Below, in pieces: positions 1 to 8,647 of a stretch of DNA of 64,000 nucleotides. Position numbers and translations under genes: made by a program. The notes below the pieces were generated by a model. The model saw only the letters and a program-made list of their open reading frames with translations. It was not told where the DNA came from and did no database searches. This DNA comes from an uncultured Acetatifactor sp. (lineage in GTDB: Bacteria; Bacillota; Clostridia; Lachnospirales; Lachnospiraceae). The DNA is taken from assembly GCA_947594835.1 (NCBI GenBank), contig CANQEH010000001.1:62001-126000 (forward strand), given 5' to 3'. The stretch's first letter is position 1. Every line of letters begins with the position of its first letter.

Positions 1-567
1 ACGGTGGAGAGCCAGTATCTGGAAGGGCGCACCGCCTTAAACTGCAGCGATTCCACAGCGGCCGAGATCGACGCCGAGGTGGTGGAAATCTTAAAGGACA
101 GCTACGACAAAGCGCTGGCCATGCTGAGAGAAAACAGAGAGCTGATGGATCGGCTGGCGGAGTACCTGATCGAAAAGGAGACCATCACCGGCAAGGAATT
201 TATGGAGATTTTCCGCCGGGAGAAGGGCCTGCCGGAGCCGGATCCCTCCCAAAAGGACGGGGCGGCGGACGGAAAAACGCAGGAGCCCGCTGTTTGTGAG
301 CCGCAGGCCGGGCAGGAAGCGCCCTCTGACGGGGAGGCCAAGGTGCCTTCCGACGGGGAGACAGGGGCTGTCCTGGAGCAGATAAACGGCCGGGAAGAAG
401 CGCCCCAGGAGACCCGGACGACACAGGACGCGCAGGGGGAAAGCGCTGAAAAGGAGGCGCCCGGATCTGGCTGGGAAGGGCAGGAGGAACAGTCCCAGGA
501 CGCCCGCTCCGTAGGCAGGTTTTCGGGAGCGAAGCTGGAGGGCGGGGACGAAACACAGGGCAGGTAA
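1..567 (+). CDS. ftsH: ATP-dependent zinc metalloprotease FtsH, C-terminal part (5' end outside window)
   Basis: The reading frame is open from base 1, so this is the 3' end of a gene that starts upstream. The first ~70 residues match the end of the FtsH M41 peptidase domain (YLEGR, then a helix with [20 protein letters not shown] and [10 protein letters not shown]). FtsH is a membrane-anchored AAA protease that degrades misfolded and regulatory membrane proteins. After this comes an unusual ~115-residue acidic, Gly/Glu/Gln-rich low-complexity tail that the protease domain does not need. The AAA and zinc-binding motifs lie outside the window, so the call rests on the C-terminal helix alone. 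uvrC starts 4 bp after the stop. The hflK-hflC genes at 22-24 kb encode likely partners. Confidence 0.82.
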   Translation, partial: TVESQYLEGRTALNCSDSTAAEIDAEVVEILKDSYDKALAMLRENRELMDRLAEYLIEKETITGKEFMEIFRREKGLPEPDPSQKDGAADGKTQEPAVCEPQAGQEAPSDGEAKVPSDGETGAVLEQINGREEAPQETRTTQDAQGESAEKEAPGSGWEGQEEQSQDARSVGRFSGAKLEGGDETQGR

Positions 568-571
568 CCTT

Positions 572-2443
572 ATGTTTGACTTTGAAGAGGAATTGAAAAA
601 GCTCCCCAAGGAACCCGGCGTGTATATCATGCGGGATGCAAAGGAAGCGATTCTTTATGTGGGCAAGGCTGTGAACCTTCACAGCCGTGTCCGCTCTTAC
701 TTTCGGGAAAATATCGGCAGGGGGCCGGCCATCGATAAGATGGTGTCCCTGATCGCCCGCTTCGAGTACATTGTCACCGATTCGGAGCTGGAAGCCCTGG
801 TGCTGGAAAACAACCTCATCAAGGAAAATTCTCCCAAATACAACACCCTTTTAAAAGACGACAAGACTTACCCGTATATCAAAGTGACCCTGGGGGAGGA
901 GTATCCCAGGATCCTTTTTTCCCGCGTCATGAAAAAGGACAAGTCCAAATATTATGGCCCTTACACCAGCGCAGCGGCGGTGAAGGATACCATTGAGCTT
1001 CTCAACAAGCTCTACTGTCTGCGCACCTGTAACCGCAGCCTGCCCAGGGATATGGGGCTGGAGCGTCCCTGCTTAAACTATCACATCAAGCAATGCCTGG
1101 CGCCCTGCCAGGGATATGTGTCCAAAGAGCAGTACCGGGAGCAGGTAGACAAGGCGCTGGAATTTTTAAACGGCAACTATAACATGATTTTAAAGGAACT
1201 GGAGACCAAGATGAAATGTGCGGCGGAGGCCCTTGATTTTGAAGCCGCCGCAGGCTACCGGGATCTGTACAACAGCGTAAAAAGCGTCTCCCAGAAGCAG
1301 AAAATCACGGACAGCGACGGGGAGGACAAGGACGTGATCGCCCTGTACCGGGAGGAGACAGAGGCGGTGGTCCAGGTCTTCTTTGTGCGGGGCGGGAAAC
1401 TGATCGGCAGGGAACACTATTATATGACTCATGTGTCGGAAAACGACGATAGTGTCATATTACAGGACTTTGTGAAGCAGTTTTACGCTGGGACGCCCTT
1501 TATCCCGCGGGAACTGATGCTGCAGCGGGAGATCGAGGACAGTGCGCTGATCGAAAAGTGGCTGTCGGAGCGAAAGGGCGCAAGGGTCTATCTGCGGGTG
1601 CCCAAGATCGGCGCCAAAGAGAAGCTGGTAGAGCTGGCGGCGCAGAACGCCAGGCACATTCTGGAACAGGACAGAGAGCGGCTCAAACGGGAGGAGGGCA
1701 GAACCATCGGCGCGGTCAAGGAGATTGCGGCGCTGCTTGGGCTTTCCGGCATCCAGCGCATGGAAGCCTATGACATTTCCAACATCAACGGGTTTGAGAA
1801 CGTGGGTTCCATGGTGGTGTTTGAGAAGGGCAAGCCTAAGCCCAGCGACTACAGGAAGTTCCGGATCCGCACCGTGTCGGGGCCCGACGACTACGCCTGC
1901 ATGAGGGAGGTGCTGACCAGACGCTTCCGCCATGGCATGGAGGAAAGCCGGGAACTGGAGGAAAAGGAGCTGGATCAGGAATATGGGAGCTTTACCCGGT
2001 TTCCCGACCTTTTGATGATGGACGGCGGCAGGGGGCAGGTGAATATCGCCCTGTCCGTGCTGGAGGAGCTGAAACTCCAGATTCCCGTCTGCGGTATGGT
2101 GAAGGACGATTTCCACCGCACCAGGGGATTGTATTTCAACAACGTGGAGGTGCCTATCGACACCCATTCCGAGGGCTTCCGGCTGATCACCAGGATCCAG
2201 GACGAGGCCCACCGATTTGCCATCGAGTACCACCGCTCCCTGCGCAGCAAGGCCCAGGTGAAGTCTGTGCTGGACGACATCCCGGGCGTGGGGCCTGCCC
2301 GGCGCAAGGCCCTGATGCGGCATTTTAAGTCGATCCAGGAGATAAAAAACGCCTCGGTGGAGGAACTGGCGTCCCTGCCGGAGGTAAACAGGCGGGCGGC
2401 TGAGGAGATTTACCAGTATTTCAGGGGGCAAAACCCGGAATAA
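572..2443 (+). CDS. uvrC: Excinuclease ABC subunit UvrC
   Basis: Nucleotide excision repair endonuclease that makes both incisions around a lesion after UvrAB loading. Its 623 residues are normal for the family. The N-terminal GIY-YIG nuclease domain is visible (GVYIM near residue 17, YVGKA near 29). A central UVR-like helix pair ([12 protein letters not shown]) follows, then the RNase H-like second nuclease domain ([10 protein letters not shown]) and C-terminal helix-hairpin-helix motifs ([12 protein letters not shown]). It follows ftsH by 4 bp and the AGGTAA just upstream of ATG serves as ribosome binding site, so it is probably cotranscribed with ftsH. Confidence 0.97.
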   Translation: MFDFEEELKKLPKEPGVYIMRDAKEAILYVGKAVNLHSRVRSYFRENIGRGPAIDKMVSLIARFEYIVTDSELEALVLENNLIKENSPKYNTLLKDDKTYPYIKVTLGEEYPRILFSRVMKKDKSKYYGPYTSAAAVKDTIELLNKLYCLRTCNRSLPRDMGLERPCLNYHIKQCLAPCQGYVSKEQYREQVDKALEFLNGNYNMILKELETKMKCAAEALDFEAAAGYRDLYNSVKSVSQKQKITDSDGEDKDVIALYREETEAVVQVFFVRGGKLIGREHYYMTHVSENDDSVILQDFVKQFYAGTPFIPRELMLQREIEDSALIEKWLSERKGARVYLRVPKIGAKEKLVELAAQNARHILEQDRERLKREEGRTIGAVKEIAALLGLSGIQRMEAYDISNINGFENVGSMVVFEKGKPKPSDYRKFRIRTVSGPDDYACMREVLTRRFRHGMEESRELEEKELDQEYGSFTRFPDLLMMDGGRGQVNIALSVLEELKLQIPVCGMVKDDFHRTRGLYFNNVEVPIDTHSEGFRLITRIQDEAHRFAIEYHRSLRSKAQVKSVLDDIPGVGPARRKALMRHFKSIQEIKNASVEELASLPEVNRRAAEEIYQYFRGQNPE

Positions 2444-2449
2444 ATTTAC

Positions 2450-2478
2450 TTTACAGAAGTCTCCGCTTGCGATAAAAT
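2450..2478 (+). promoter_or_regulatory. Predicted sigma-A promoter for hprK
   Basis: TTTACA, a 17-bp spacer and TAAAAT lie in the uvrC-hprK gap. Transcription would start about 65 bp before the hprK ATG. Called by pattern only; read-through from uvrC is also possible. Confidence 0.5.
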
Positions 2479-2549
2479 CAGAGATGGAAAATCGGAGGCA
2501 TTTTTTGCCGGTGATACGTGCGCCGCAGACGGCAGAATGAGAGGAAACT

Positions 2550-3497
2550 ATGGCAAGCATCTCTTTGAAACAGCTGATCGAAAAAATGAAGCTGGAGATC
2601 CTGACGCCCGAAATTGACATGAAGGGGATCCGCATCACACAGCCGGACATCAACCGTCCCGCCCTCCAGCTGACCGGGTATTTCGAGCATTTTGAATCCA
2701 CCCGGATCCAGGTGGTGGGATTTGTGGAATACACCTATCTGGAGAGCTTAAGCGACGAGCGCAAGCGTCAGGTGTACGATGAGCTGATGAGCTATAACGT
2801 TCCCGCCATCGTGTTCTGCCGGGAACTGCAGCCGGATCCCATTTTTATCGAGACGGCCATTGCCCACAAAGTGCCTGTGCTGTCCACCAAAAAAACCACC
2901 TCTGCGTTTATGGCAGAGATCATCCGCTGGCTGAATGTCAAGCTGGCTCCCTGCATCTCCGTCCACGGCGTGCTGGTGGACGTATACGGCGAAGGAGTGC
3001 TGATCACCGGGGAGAGCGGCATCGGTAAATCCGAGGCAGCCCTGGAGCTGGTCAAGAGGGGGCACCGCCTGGTGACGGACGACGTGGTGGAGCTGCGCAG
3101 GGTCAGCGACGACACGCTGGTGGGCACCGCTCCGGATGTGACAAAGCATCTGATCGAGTTGAGAGGCATCGGCATTGTGGATATCAAGGCGCTGTTCGGC
3201 GCGTCTTCCGTCAAGGATACCCAGACCGTGGATCTGGTGATCCGCCTGGAGGACTGGGACAAGGACAAGGAGTACGACAGGCTGGGGCTGGAGGAAAATT
3301 ATACGGAATATCTGGGAAATAAGGTGGTCTGCCACAACATCCCCATCCGCCCAGGCCGCAACCTGGCCATCATCTGCGAGTCCGCCGCAGTCAACCACCG
3401 TCAGAAGAAGATGGGGTACAATGCGGCCCAGGAGCTCTACACCCGCGTACAGAATTCGCTGGCCAGAAAGAGGGAAGAGGAAGAGGACGAGGACTAA
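2550..3497 (+). CDS. hprK: HPr kinase/phosphorylase HprK
   Basis: Bifunctional cytoplasmic enzyme that phosphorylates Ser46 of HPr or Crh with ATP or pyrophosphate and reverses the reaction with phosphate. It is the sensor of Firmicute carbon catabolite repression. The N-terminal domain is followed by the kinase core with a P-loop GESGIGKS near residue 154, the upstream SVHGVLVDV containing the catalytic His, and the RGIGIVD signature. Length 315 matches the family. The ATG follows GAGAGGAAACT. It opens a block ending in a Crh-type substrate (7279-7539); a second HPr-like protein with the same KSIMG site is encoded at 57.9 kb. Confidence 0.96.
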   Translation: MASISLKQLIEKMKLEILTPEIDMKGIRITQPDINRPALQLTGYFEHFESTRIQVVGFVEYTYLESLSDERKRQVYDELMSYNVPAIVFCRELQPDPIFIETAIAHKVPVLSTKKTTSAFMAEIIRWLNVKLAPCISVHGVLVDVYGEGVLITGESGIGKSEAALELVKRGHRLVTDDVVELRRVSDDTLVGTAPDVTKHLIELRGIGIVDIKALFGASSVKDTQTVDLVIRLEDWDKDKEYDRLGLEENYTEYLGNKVVCHNIPIRPGRNLAIICESAAVNHRQKKMGYNAAQELYTRVQNSLARKREEEEDED

Positions 3498-3575
3498 AGC
3501 GGAAAACGTGGTAAGCTGCCGCAAAGGGCGGCGGGTGAAGTTTGAAAGCAAACACTCAAAAAGGAGACGGCAGGG

Positions 3576-4544
3576 ATGGGAAAAGTTGCGTTTGGTATAG
3601 ACGTGGGAGGAACCACTGTAAAGCTGGGACTGTTTGACGGGACGGGATGTCTTCTGGAAAAATGGGAGATTCCCACGGTGCGGGACAACGGGGGGGAGAA
3701 GATCCTGCCCCATGTGGCGGAGAGCATCCTGGGGAAAATGCGGGAAAAGCAGATTGCAGAGGAAGACGTGGCGGGCATCGGCATCGGGGTTCCCGGCGCC
3801 GTGGACGAAGACGGAATGCTGGTGAGCGGCGCGGTGAATCTGGGCTGGAAAGCTTTTCACATACCGGAGGCCCTTGGCGCATATATTAACGTAGAGATCA
3901 AAGCGGCAAACGACGCAAACGTGGCAGCCCTCGGAGAGATGTGGAAGGGCGGCGGCGCAGGCTGTCACAGCATGGTGGCTGTGACGCTGGGAACCGGCGT
4001 GGGCGGCGGCATTATCATAAATGGAAAGATACTCACCGGAGCCACCGGGGCTGCCGGGGAGATCGGCCATATCCACATAGAGGATGAGGAGACGCAGCTC
4101 TGCGGCTGTCAGAACAGGGGATGCCTGGAGCAGTATGCCTCCGCCACGGGGATCGTGCGGCTGGCAAAGAAAAGGCTGGCCCAGGACGATACGCCCAGCC
4201 TGCTGCGGCAGGGCGAAGTCTCCGCCAAGACGGTGTTTGATGCGGTGAAGGCAGGCGACGGGGTGGCGATAGAGATTGCAGAGCGCTTTGGCGAGTATCT
4301 GGGCAAGGGGCTGGCGGCGGTGGCCTGTGTGGTAAATCCTGAGATCTTTGTCATCGGCGGCGGAGTTTCCAAGGCAGGAGAGATTTTGTTTGATTATATT
4401 GTTCCAAAGTTCCGGGAATATGCGTTTCCGGCCTGCAGAGACGCCCAGTTTGCGCTGGCTACCCTGGGGAATGACGCAGGGATCTACGGGGCGGCGGGAC
4501 TGATTTTGGCGGGAGGCGCGGATGATCAGCAGAGCAGTCGTTGA
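3576..4544 (+). CDS. ROK-family glucokinase
   Basis: Sugar kinase of the ROK family, most likely ATP-dependent glucose phosphorylation to glucose-6-phosphate. The phosphate-binding loop DVGGTTVKLGLFD is at residues 9-21, the catalytic Asp region follows (AANDANVAALGE), and the ROK zinc motif reads CGCQNRGCLE. Length (322) is typical of Gram-positive GlcK. Position directly after hprK fits a role linked to carbon control. Its last 23 bp overlap the murB start. Substrate assignment is by family; other hexose or N-acetylhexosamine substrates cannot be excluded. Confidence 0.88.
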   Translation: MGKVAFGIDVGGTTVKLGLFDGTGCLLEKWEIPTVRDNGGEKILPHVAESILGKMREKQIAEEDVAGIGIGVPGAVDEDGMLVSGAVNLGWKAFHIPEALGAYINVEIKAANDANVAALGEMWKGGGAGCHSMVAVTLGTGVGGGIIINGKILTGATGAAGEIGHIHIEDEETQLCGCQNRGCLEQYASATGIVRLAKKRLAQDDTPSLLRQGEVSAKTVFDAVKAGDGVAIEIAERFGEYLGKGLAAVACVVNPEIFVIGGGVSKAGEILFDYIVPKFREYAFPACRDAQFALATLGNDAGIYGAAGLILAGGADDQQSSR

Positions 4545-5430
4545 GGCGATCAAAAATTTTATTCCGGAGCAGAATATATTGTTGCAGGAGCCTATGGCAG
4601 GTCACACCACATTTCGGATCGGTGGGCCTGCCGATTGCTTGCTGCAGATTGAAAATGAGGAGCAGCTAAAGAGCCTGCAGCGGTACTTAAGCCTGGTGGA
4701 AGTGCCTTATTTCATCCTGGGAAACGGGAGCAACCTTCTGGTCAGCGACATGGGCTATCCGGGCGTGGTCATACAGATCGGCCCGAAGATGAGCCGGATC
4801 CAGGTGGAGGGGTGCAGGATTACCGCCCAGGCGGGCGCGCTTTTGAGCCAGGTGGCGAAAGCGGCGCTGGAACACGGGCTGACCGGGCTGGAGTTTGCCT
4901 CCGGGATACCGGGCTCCGTAGGCGGCGGCGTGGTGATGAATGCCGGAGCCTACGGCGGGGAGTTAAGCCAGGTGGTGACCCAGGTGGACGCGGTGAGCCG
5001 GGATGGGGAGTCGCTGGAGTTTGACAGAGACGTCATGGAGTTTGGCTACCGAACCAGCGCCCTCCGGAAAAAACCGTTTACCGTCACTTCCGTGACCTTT
5101 ACCCTGCAGCCCGGGCAGCAGGAGGAGATTCGCGCCAGAATGGAAGAACTGGCGGCAAGGCGCAGGGAAAAGCAGCCCCTGGAATACCCCAGCGCCGGGA
5201 GCGTCTTCAAGCGGCCGGAGGGGTACTTTGCCGGCAAGCTGATTATGGAAGCCGGAATGAGGGGGTATCAGGTCGGCGGCGCCAGGGTTTCCGACAAGCA
5301 CTGCGGCTTTATCGTCAACACGGGGAAGGCAACGGCCAGCGATGTGATGGACGTCATCTGCGAGGTACAGGAGCGGGTGAAGGAATGCTTCGGAGTGGAT
5401 CTGGAGAGGGAGATCGTCTACCTCTCCTGA
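4522..5430 (+). CDS. murB: UDP-N-acetylenolpyruvoylglucosamine reductase MurB
   Basis: FAD-dependent cytoplasmic reductase giving UDP-N-acetylmuramate, the second committed step of peptidoglycan synthesis. The FAD-binding signature HTTFRIGGPAD is near residue 28, followed by LGNGSNLLVSD, the GIPGSVGGGVVMNAGAYG block, and SAGSVFKRPEG near the active site. The 302-residue length fits the type II enzyme. The ATG overlaps the upstream glucokinase by 23 bp and is preceded by GGGAGGCGCGG inside that gene, suggesting translational coupling. Confidence 0.97.
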   Translation: MISRAVVEAIKNFIPEQNILLQEPMAGHTTFRIGGPADCLLQIENEEQLKSLQRYLSLVEVPYFILGNGSNLLVSDMGYPGVVIQIGPKMSRIQVEGCRITAQAGALLSQVAKAALEHGLTGLEFASGIPGSVGGGVVMNAGAYGGELSQVVTQVDAVSRDGESLEFDRDVMEFGYRTSALRKKPFTVTSVTFTLQPGQQEEIRARMEELAARRREKQPLEYPSAGSVFKRPEGYFAGKLIMEAGMRGYQVGGARVSDKHCGFIVNTGKATASDVMDVICEVQERVKECFGVDLEREIVYLS

Positions 5431-5467
5431 GAGGGACAGCGCCTGCAAAAGGAAAAAGCGAGGGTTT

Positions 5468-6334
5468 ATGAGGTTTGTAGTCGTTACGGGGATGAGCGGC
5501 GGCGGGAAGAGCACCGCTCTGAAGATGCTGGAAGATGCGGGGTTTTATTGTGTGGACAACCTTCCCATCTCTCTGGTGGAAAAATTCGTGGAACTGATCT
5601 CTATGCCAAACAGTGAGATCAGCAAGGTGGCGCTGGGGCTGGACGTGCGTTCCGACCAGTCTTTTCAGGACGCAACCAGGATCTTAGGGCAGTTGAAGCA
5701 GAGCGGGTGCACCTTTGAGATCCTGTTTATGGAAGCGGACGAGAACGTCCTGATCAAGCGCTATAAGGAGTCCAGGCGGCTCCATCCCCTGGAACCGGAA
5801 GGCCGGGTAGAGGACGGCGTGCGCAGGGAGCGGAAGGTGCTGGAGGACGTGCGCAAGATCGCAGACTATGTCATTGACACCACCCATCTTCTGACCAGGG
5901 AACTGAAGGAAGAAATGGATCGTATTTTTGTCCGGAATGAGGAATACAATAGTCTCATGGTGACCGTCATGTCCTTCGGCTTCAAGCACGGCATCCCCGT
6001 GGACGCCGATCTGGTATTTGACGTGCGGTTTCTGCCCAATCCTTTTTATATCGAGCAGCTGAAGGAAAAGACGGGAAATGACAGAGAAGTGCAGGAATAT
6101 GTCATGGGGTTTGAGGAAGCGTCAGTGTTTCTCGGAAAGCTGACGGATATGCTGGACTTTCTCATCCCCAACTATGTGAAGGAGGGGAAGTACAGCCTGG
6201 TGATCGCCATCGGCTGTACCGGCGGGAAACACAGGAGCGTGACCCTGGCGGGGGAGCTCTACCGCCGCATGAAGGAGCGGAAGAACCTGGGCGTGAAGCT
6301 GTACCACCGGGATGTGAATACCCCGGGCAAATAG
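5468..6334 (+). CDS. rapZ: RNase adapter / nucleotide-binding protein RapZ (YvcJ family)
   Basis: P-loop nucleotide-binding protein. In E. coli RapZ directs GlmZ sRNA to RNase E; in Bacillus the homologue YvcJ binds GTP and affects competence. Walker A is GMSGGGKST at residues 8-16, a Gly-rich variant of the usual GxSGAGKS. The family signature FYCVDNLP and the C-terminal IGCTGGKHRSV block are present. Length 288 is standard. It is placed between murB and whiA as in other Firmicutes, but the usual yvcK gene is missing between it and whiA. Confidence 0.95.
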   Translation: MRFVVVTGMSGGGKSTALKMLEDAGFYCVDNLPISLVEKFVELISMPNSEISKVALGLDVRSDQSFQDATRILGQLKQSGCTFEILFMEADENVLIKRYKESRRLHPLEPEGRVEDGVRRERKVLEDVRKIADYVIDTTHLLTRELKEEMDRIFVRNEEYNSLMVTVMSFGFKHGIPVDADLVFDVRFLPNPFYIEQLKEKTGNDREVQEYVMGFEEASVFLGKLTDMLDFLIPNYVKEGKYSLVIAIGCTGGKHRSVTLAGELYRRMKERKNLGVKLYHRDVNTPGK

Positions 6335-6344
6335 GAGGGCGAGA

Positions 6345-7223
6345 ATGTCTTTTTCCGGCGAAGTGAAGGAAGAACTGGCAAAGCATATCAGCCCGGCCAG
6401 ACACTGCCAGATCGCCGAGCTGGCCGCGCTCATACACTTCTGCGGCCAGTATGGGCGGGAAAAAGAAGGCAGTTATACGCTGGGGTTTCAGTCTGAAAAT
6501 GAAGCCGTGGTGAGAAAAGGCTTTACATTATTGAAAAAAACATATAATATAGATGTTGGCACGGCCTTGAGCAGTCAAAAGCTGCAGGGGCTTCTCCAGA
6601 AGATCGGGAACCCTGGGGAGCCGGTAAGCAGGCTGTTGATCAAAAACACCTGCTGTAAACGGGCGTTTCTCAGGGGGGCTTTTTTAAGCGTCGGCTCCAT
6701 GAGCGATCCGGCGAAGGGGTATCATCTGGAGTTTGACTGCACGGATCAGGAACAGGCAGGGCAGCTAAAAGAGGTCATCAGCTTTTTTGAAATTGAATCC
6801 AAAATTATCCTCCGCAAAAAGTACCATGTGGTATATCTGAAGGAAGGCGAGGGGATCGTGGAACTTCTGAACGTATGCGAAGCGCCGATATCGCTGATGA
6901 ATCTGGAGAATCTCCGGATCCTGAAGGAGATGAGAAACTCTGTGAACCGCCGGGTCAACTGTGAGACTGCGAACATCGCCAAGACAGTGACTGCCGCTGC
7001 CAGGCAGGTGGAGGATATCAGATACTTAAAGCTGCACTACGGTTTTGAAAATCTGCCGGAAAATCTGCGGGAGATGGCCCAGATCCGTCTGGAAAACCCT
7101 GACCTGCCTTTAAAAGAACTGGGAGCGTACTTTACGCCTCCCATTGGAAAATCGGGAGTGAACCACAGGCTGCGCAAGCTGGGAGAGCTGGCGGAACAAT
7201 GCAGAGGGACTGTGGATCGGTAG
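6345..7223 (+). CDS. whiA: DNA-binding protein WhiA
   Basis: Sporulation/cell-division associated regulator with an N-terminal LAGLIDADG-like fold and a C-terminal helix-turn-helix. The N-terminus (MSFSGEVKEELA) and the conserved NVCEAP, NRRVNCETANI and KSGVNHRLRKL blocks are characteristic. The protein has 292 residues, slightly shorter than the ~315 of Bacillus WhiA. ATG is preceded by GGAGGGCGAGA and lies 10 bp after rapZ, so the two are in one operon. In B. subtilis WhiA (YvcL) influences chromosome segregation and division. Confidence 0.94.
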   Translation: MSFSGEVKEELAKHISPARHCQIAELAALIHFCGQYGREKEGSYTLGFQSENEAVVRKGFTLLKKTYNIDVGTALSSQKLQGLLQKIGNPGEPVSRLLIKNTCCKRAFLRGAFLSVGSMSDPAKGYHLEFDCTDQEQAGQLKEVISFFEIESKIILRKKYHVVYLKEGEGIVELLNVCEAPISLMNLENLRILKEMRNSVNRRVNCETANIAKTVTAAARQVEDIRYLKLHYGFENLPENLREMAQIRLENPDLPLKELGAYFTPPIGKSGVNHRLRKLGELAEQCRGTVDR

Positions 7224-7278
7224 CGCCGTTTACAGCCGGTGCGGACAAAAGCGTGATGTCAGATAGGGAGGAGAGATT

Positions 7279-7539
7279 ATGACAAAGAGGAACGTCCAAG
7301 TGAATCTGGAAAACGGCCTGGAGGCCAGACCTGTGGCGCTGCTGGTGCAGGAGGCCAGCAAGTATGAGAGCAGGATCTACATCCAGTCCGGCGAGAGAAA
7401 GGTCAACGCCAAGAGCATCATGGGCATGATGAGCCTGGGACTTGACAACGGAGAGCTTTTGACCATTTCAGCGGAAGGGACAGACGAACAGGCTGCCGTG
7501 GAGGGGATCGACGATTTCCTGAGCGGAAAAGCAGGATGA
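7279..7539 (+). CDS. crh: Crh-type HPr family protein lacking catalytic His15
   Basis: An 86-residue HPr-fold protein. The region that in HPr reads GLHARPA reads GLEARPV here, so residue 15, the phosphohistidine that relays PEP phosphate to sugar transporters, is Glu. Ser46 is retained in NAKSIMGMMSL, the HprK target. This is the Crh pattern (Bacillus Crh has Gln15), and overall it resembles Crh strongly (ALLVQEA, DEQAA). Expected role: when Ser46-phosphorylated, corepressor of CcpA. Position right after rapZ-whiA parallels B. subtilis yvcJ-yvcK-yvcL-crh. Strong ribosome binding site GGGAGGAGAGATT. Confidence 0.88.
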   Translation: MTKRNVQVNLENGLEARPVALLVQEASKYESRIYIQSGERKVNAKSIMGMMSLGLDNGELLTISAEGTDEQAAVEGIDDFLSGKAG

Positions 7540-7565
7540 ATTTTTGAAGCGGGAATAAGAGTGAT

Positions 7566-7603
7566 GGGCGGAGTCAATGGGTTTCTGTTGGTTTCGCCCT
7601 TTT
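7566..7603 (+). terminator. Predicted terminator after crh
   Basis: Twelve-pair stem (several G-U pairs) starting GGGCGGAGTCAA and closing TTGGTTTCGCCC, with a 10-nt loop, followed by TTTT. It marks the end of the hprK-crh block. The short U-tract makes it moderate. Confidence 0.5.
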
Positions 7604-7677
7604 GACAATGGAAGAAACGCCGAGGCGGCGTGAAATTTGGTTGGTATGCGCGGGGAAACTGCGCAAGAGGTATCGGA

Positions 7678-8568
7678 ATGGGCAAGAGACTGCTTTTCAT
7701 TTACAATCCCAAGGCCGGGAAAGCGAAAATACGGAATCAGCTTGCGGACATTTTGGACGTCTTTGCAAAGGCCGGGTATGAGACGACGGTTTTTCCCACC
7801 CAGAAACGGGGAGACGCCCGGCAGATTACCATGGAGCGCTGCGGCGAGTTTGAGATGGTGGTGTGCAGCGGCGGGGACGGCACCTTGGACGAGACGGTAA
7901 ACGGGATGATCGCCGGAGGCTTCAAGACGCCGCTGGGCTACATCCCGGCGGGCAGCACCAATGATTTCGGCGGCAGTCTCGGTCTGCCGAAAAACATGGC
8001 CCGGGCGGCGGAGATCATCGTGGAGGGGAAGAACTTCCCCTGCGACATCGGCGCGTTTAACGAGGACGTCTTTGTCTATGTGGCCGCTTTCGGCCTGTTT
8101 ACGGAGGTCTCCTATGAGACGGAGCAGGACGTGAAAAATATGCTGGGGCATATGGCGTATGTGCTGGAGGGCGTGAAGCGGCTCTCCTCCGTCAAGTCCT
8201 TCCCCATGCGCGTGAACTGTCAGGACACGCTGATTGTGGACGATTTTATCTTCGGCATGGTGACCAATTCCGTGTCCGTGGGCGGCTTTAAGAAGATTAC
8301 CGGGACGGACGTGAAGCTGGACGACGGCTTGTTTGAGGTCACCTTGATCAAAAACCCGAAAAATCCTATCGAACTGAACAATATCCTGGTCTCGCTGATG
8401 AACCATAAAGTTGACACGAGCGTCATGTATACCTTCCGCACGGACAAAATTTTCTTTGAGTCCACGGAGCCTGTGGCCTGGACGTTGGATGGGGAAAACG
8501 GCGGCGCCCACAAGAGCGTCGTCATTGAAAACATCTGTAAGGGGATCGAGATCCGGGTGAAGGGATAG
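7678..8568 (+). CDS. Diacylglycerol kinase-family lipid kinase (YegS/BmrU-like)
   Basis: Cytosolic lipid kinase of the diacylglycerol kinase catalytic family; likely phosphorylates diacylglycerol or a related lipid, recycling it to phosphatidate. Motifs: NPKAGKAKI at the N-terminus, the catalytic GGDGTLDETVNGM, and GSTNDFGGSLGLP, a variant of the family GTGNDFAR. The ORF track extends upstream to 7630, but the ATG at 7678 is preferred: it follows AAGAGG at good spacing and begins the conserved domain. 296 residues. Substrate is inferred from family only. Confidence 0.88.
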   Translation: MGKRLLFIYNPKAGKAKIRNQLADILDVFAKAGYETTVFPTQKRGDARQITMERCGEFEMVVCSGGDGTLDETVNGMIAGGFKTPLGYIPAGSTNDFGGSLGLPKNMARAAEIIVEGKNFPCDIGAFNEDVFVYVAAFGLFTEVSYETEQDVKNMLGHMAYVLEGVKRLSSVKSFPMRVNCQDTLIVDDFIFGMVTNSVSVGGFKKITGTDVKLDDGLFEVTLIKNPKNPIELNNILVSLMNHKVDTSVMYTFRTDKIFFESTEPVAWTLDGENGGAHKSVVIENICKGIEIRVKG

Positions 8569-8647
8569 GGGCGGCAGGGAAGGACGGGGGATTTTACCGT
8601 ATTCCAAACCATCAGAATATATCATGAAATTTAAGGAGCATATCAGT

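Noticed and set aside
1460-2734. 424-aa minus-strand ORF opposite uvrC
   Set aside because: Antisense shadow of uvrC in GC-rich DNA; no ribosome binding site, no recognised domain.
2748-4553. 601-aa minus-strand ORF opposite hprK and the glucokinase
   Set aside because: Long antisense open frame; low-complexity, spans two well-supported genes and an intergenic gap.
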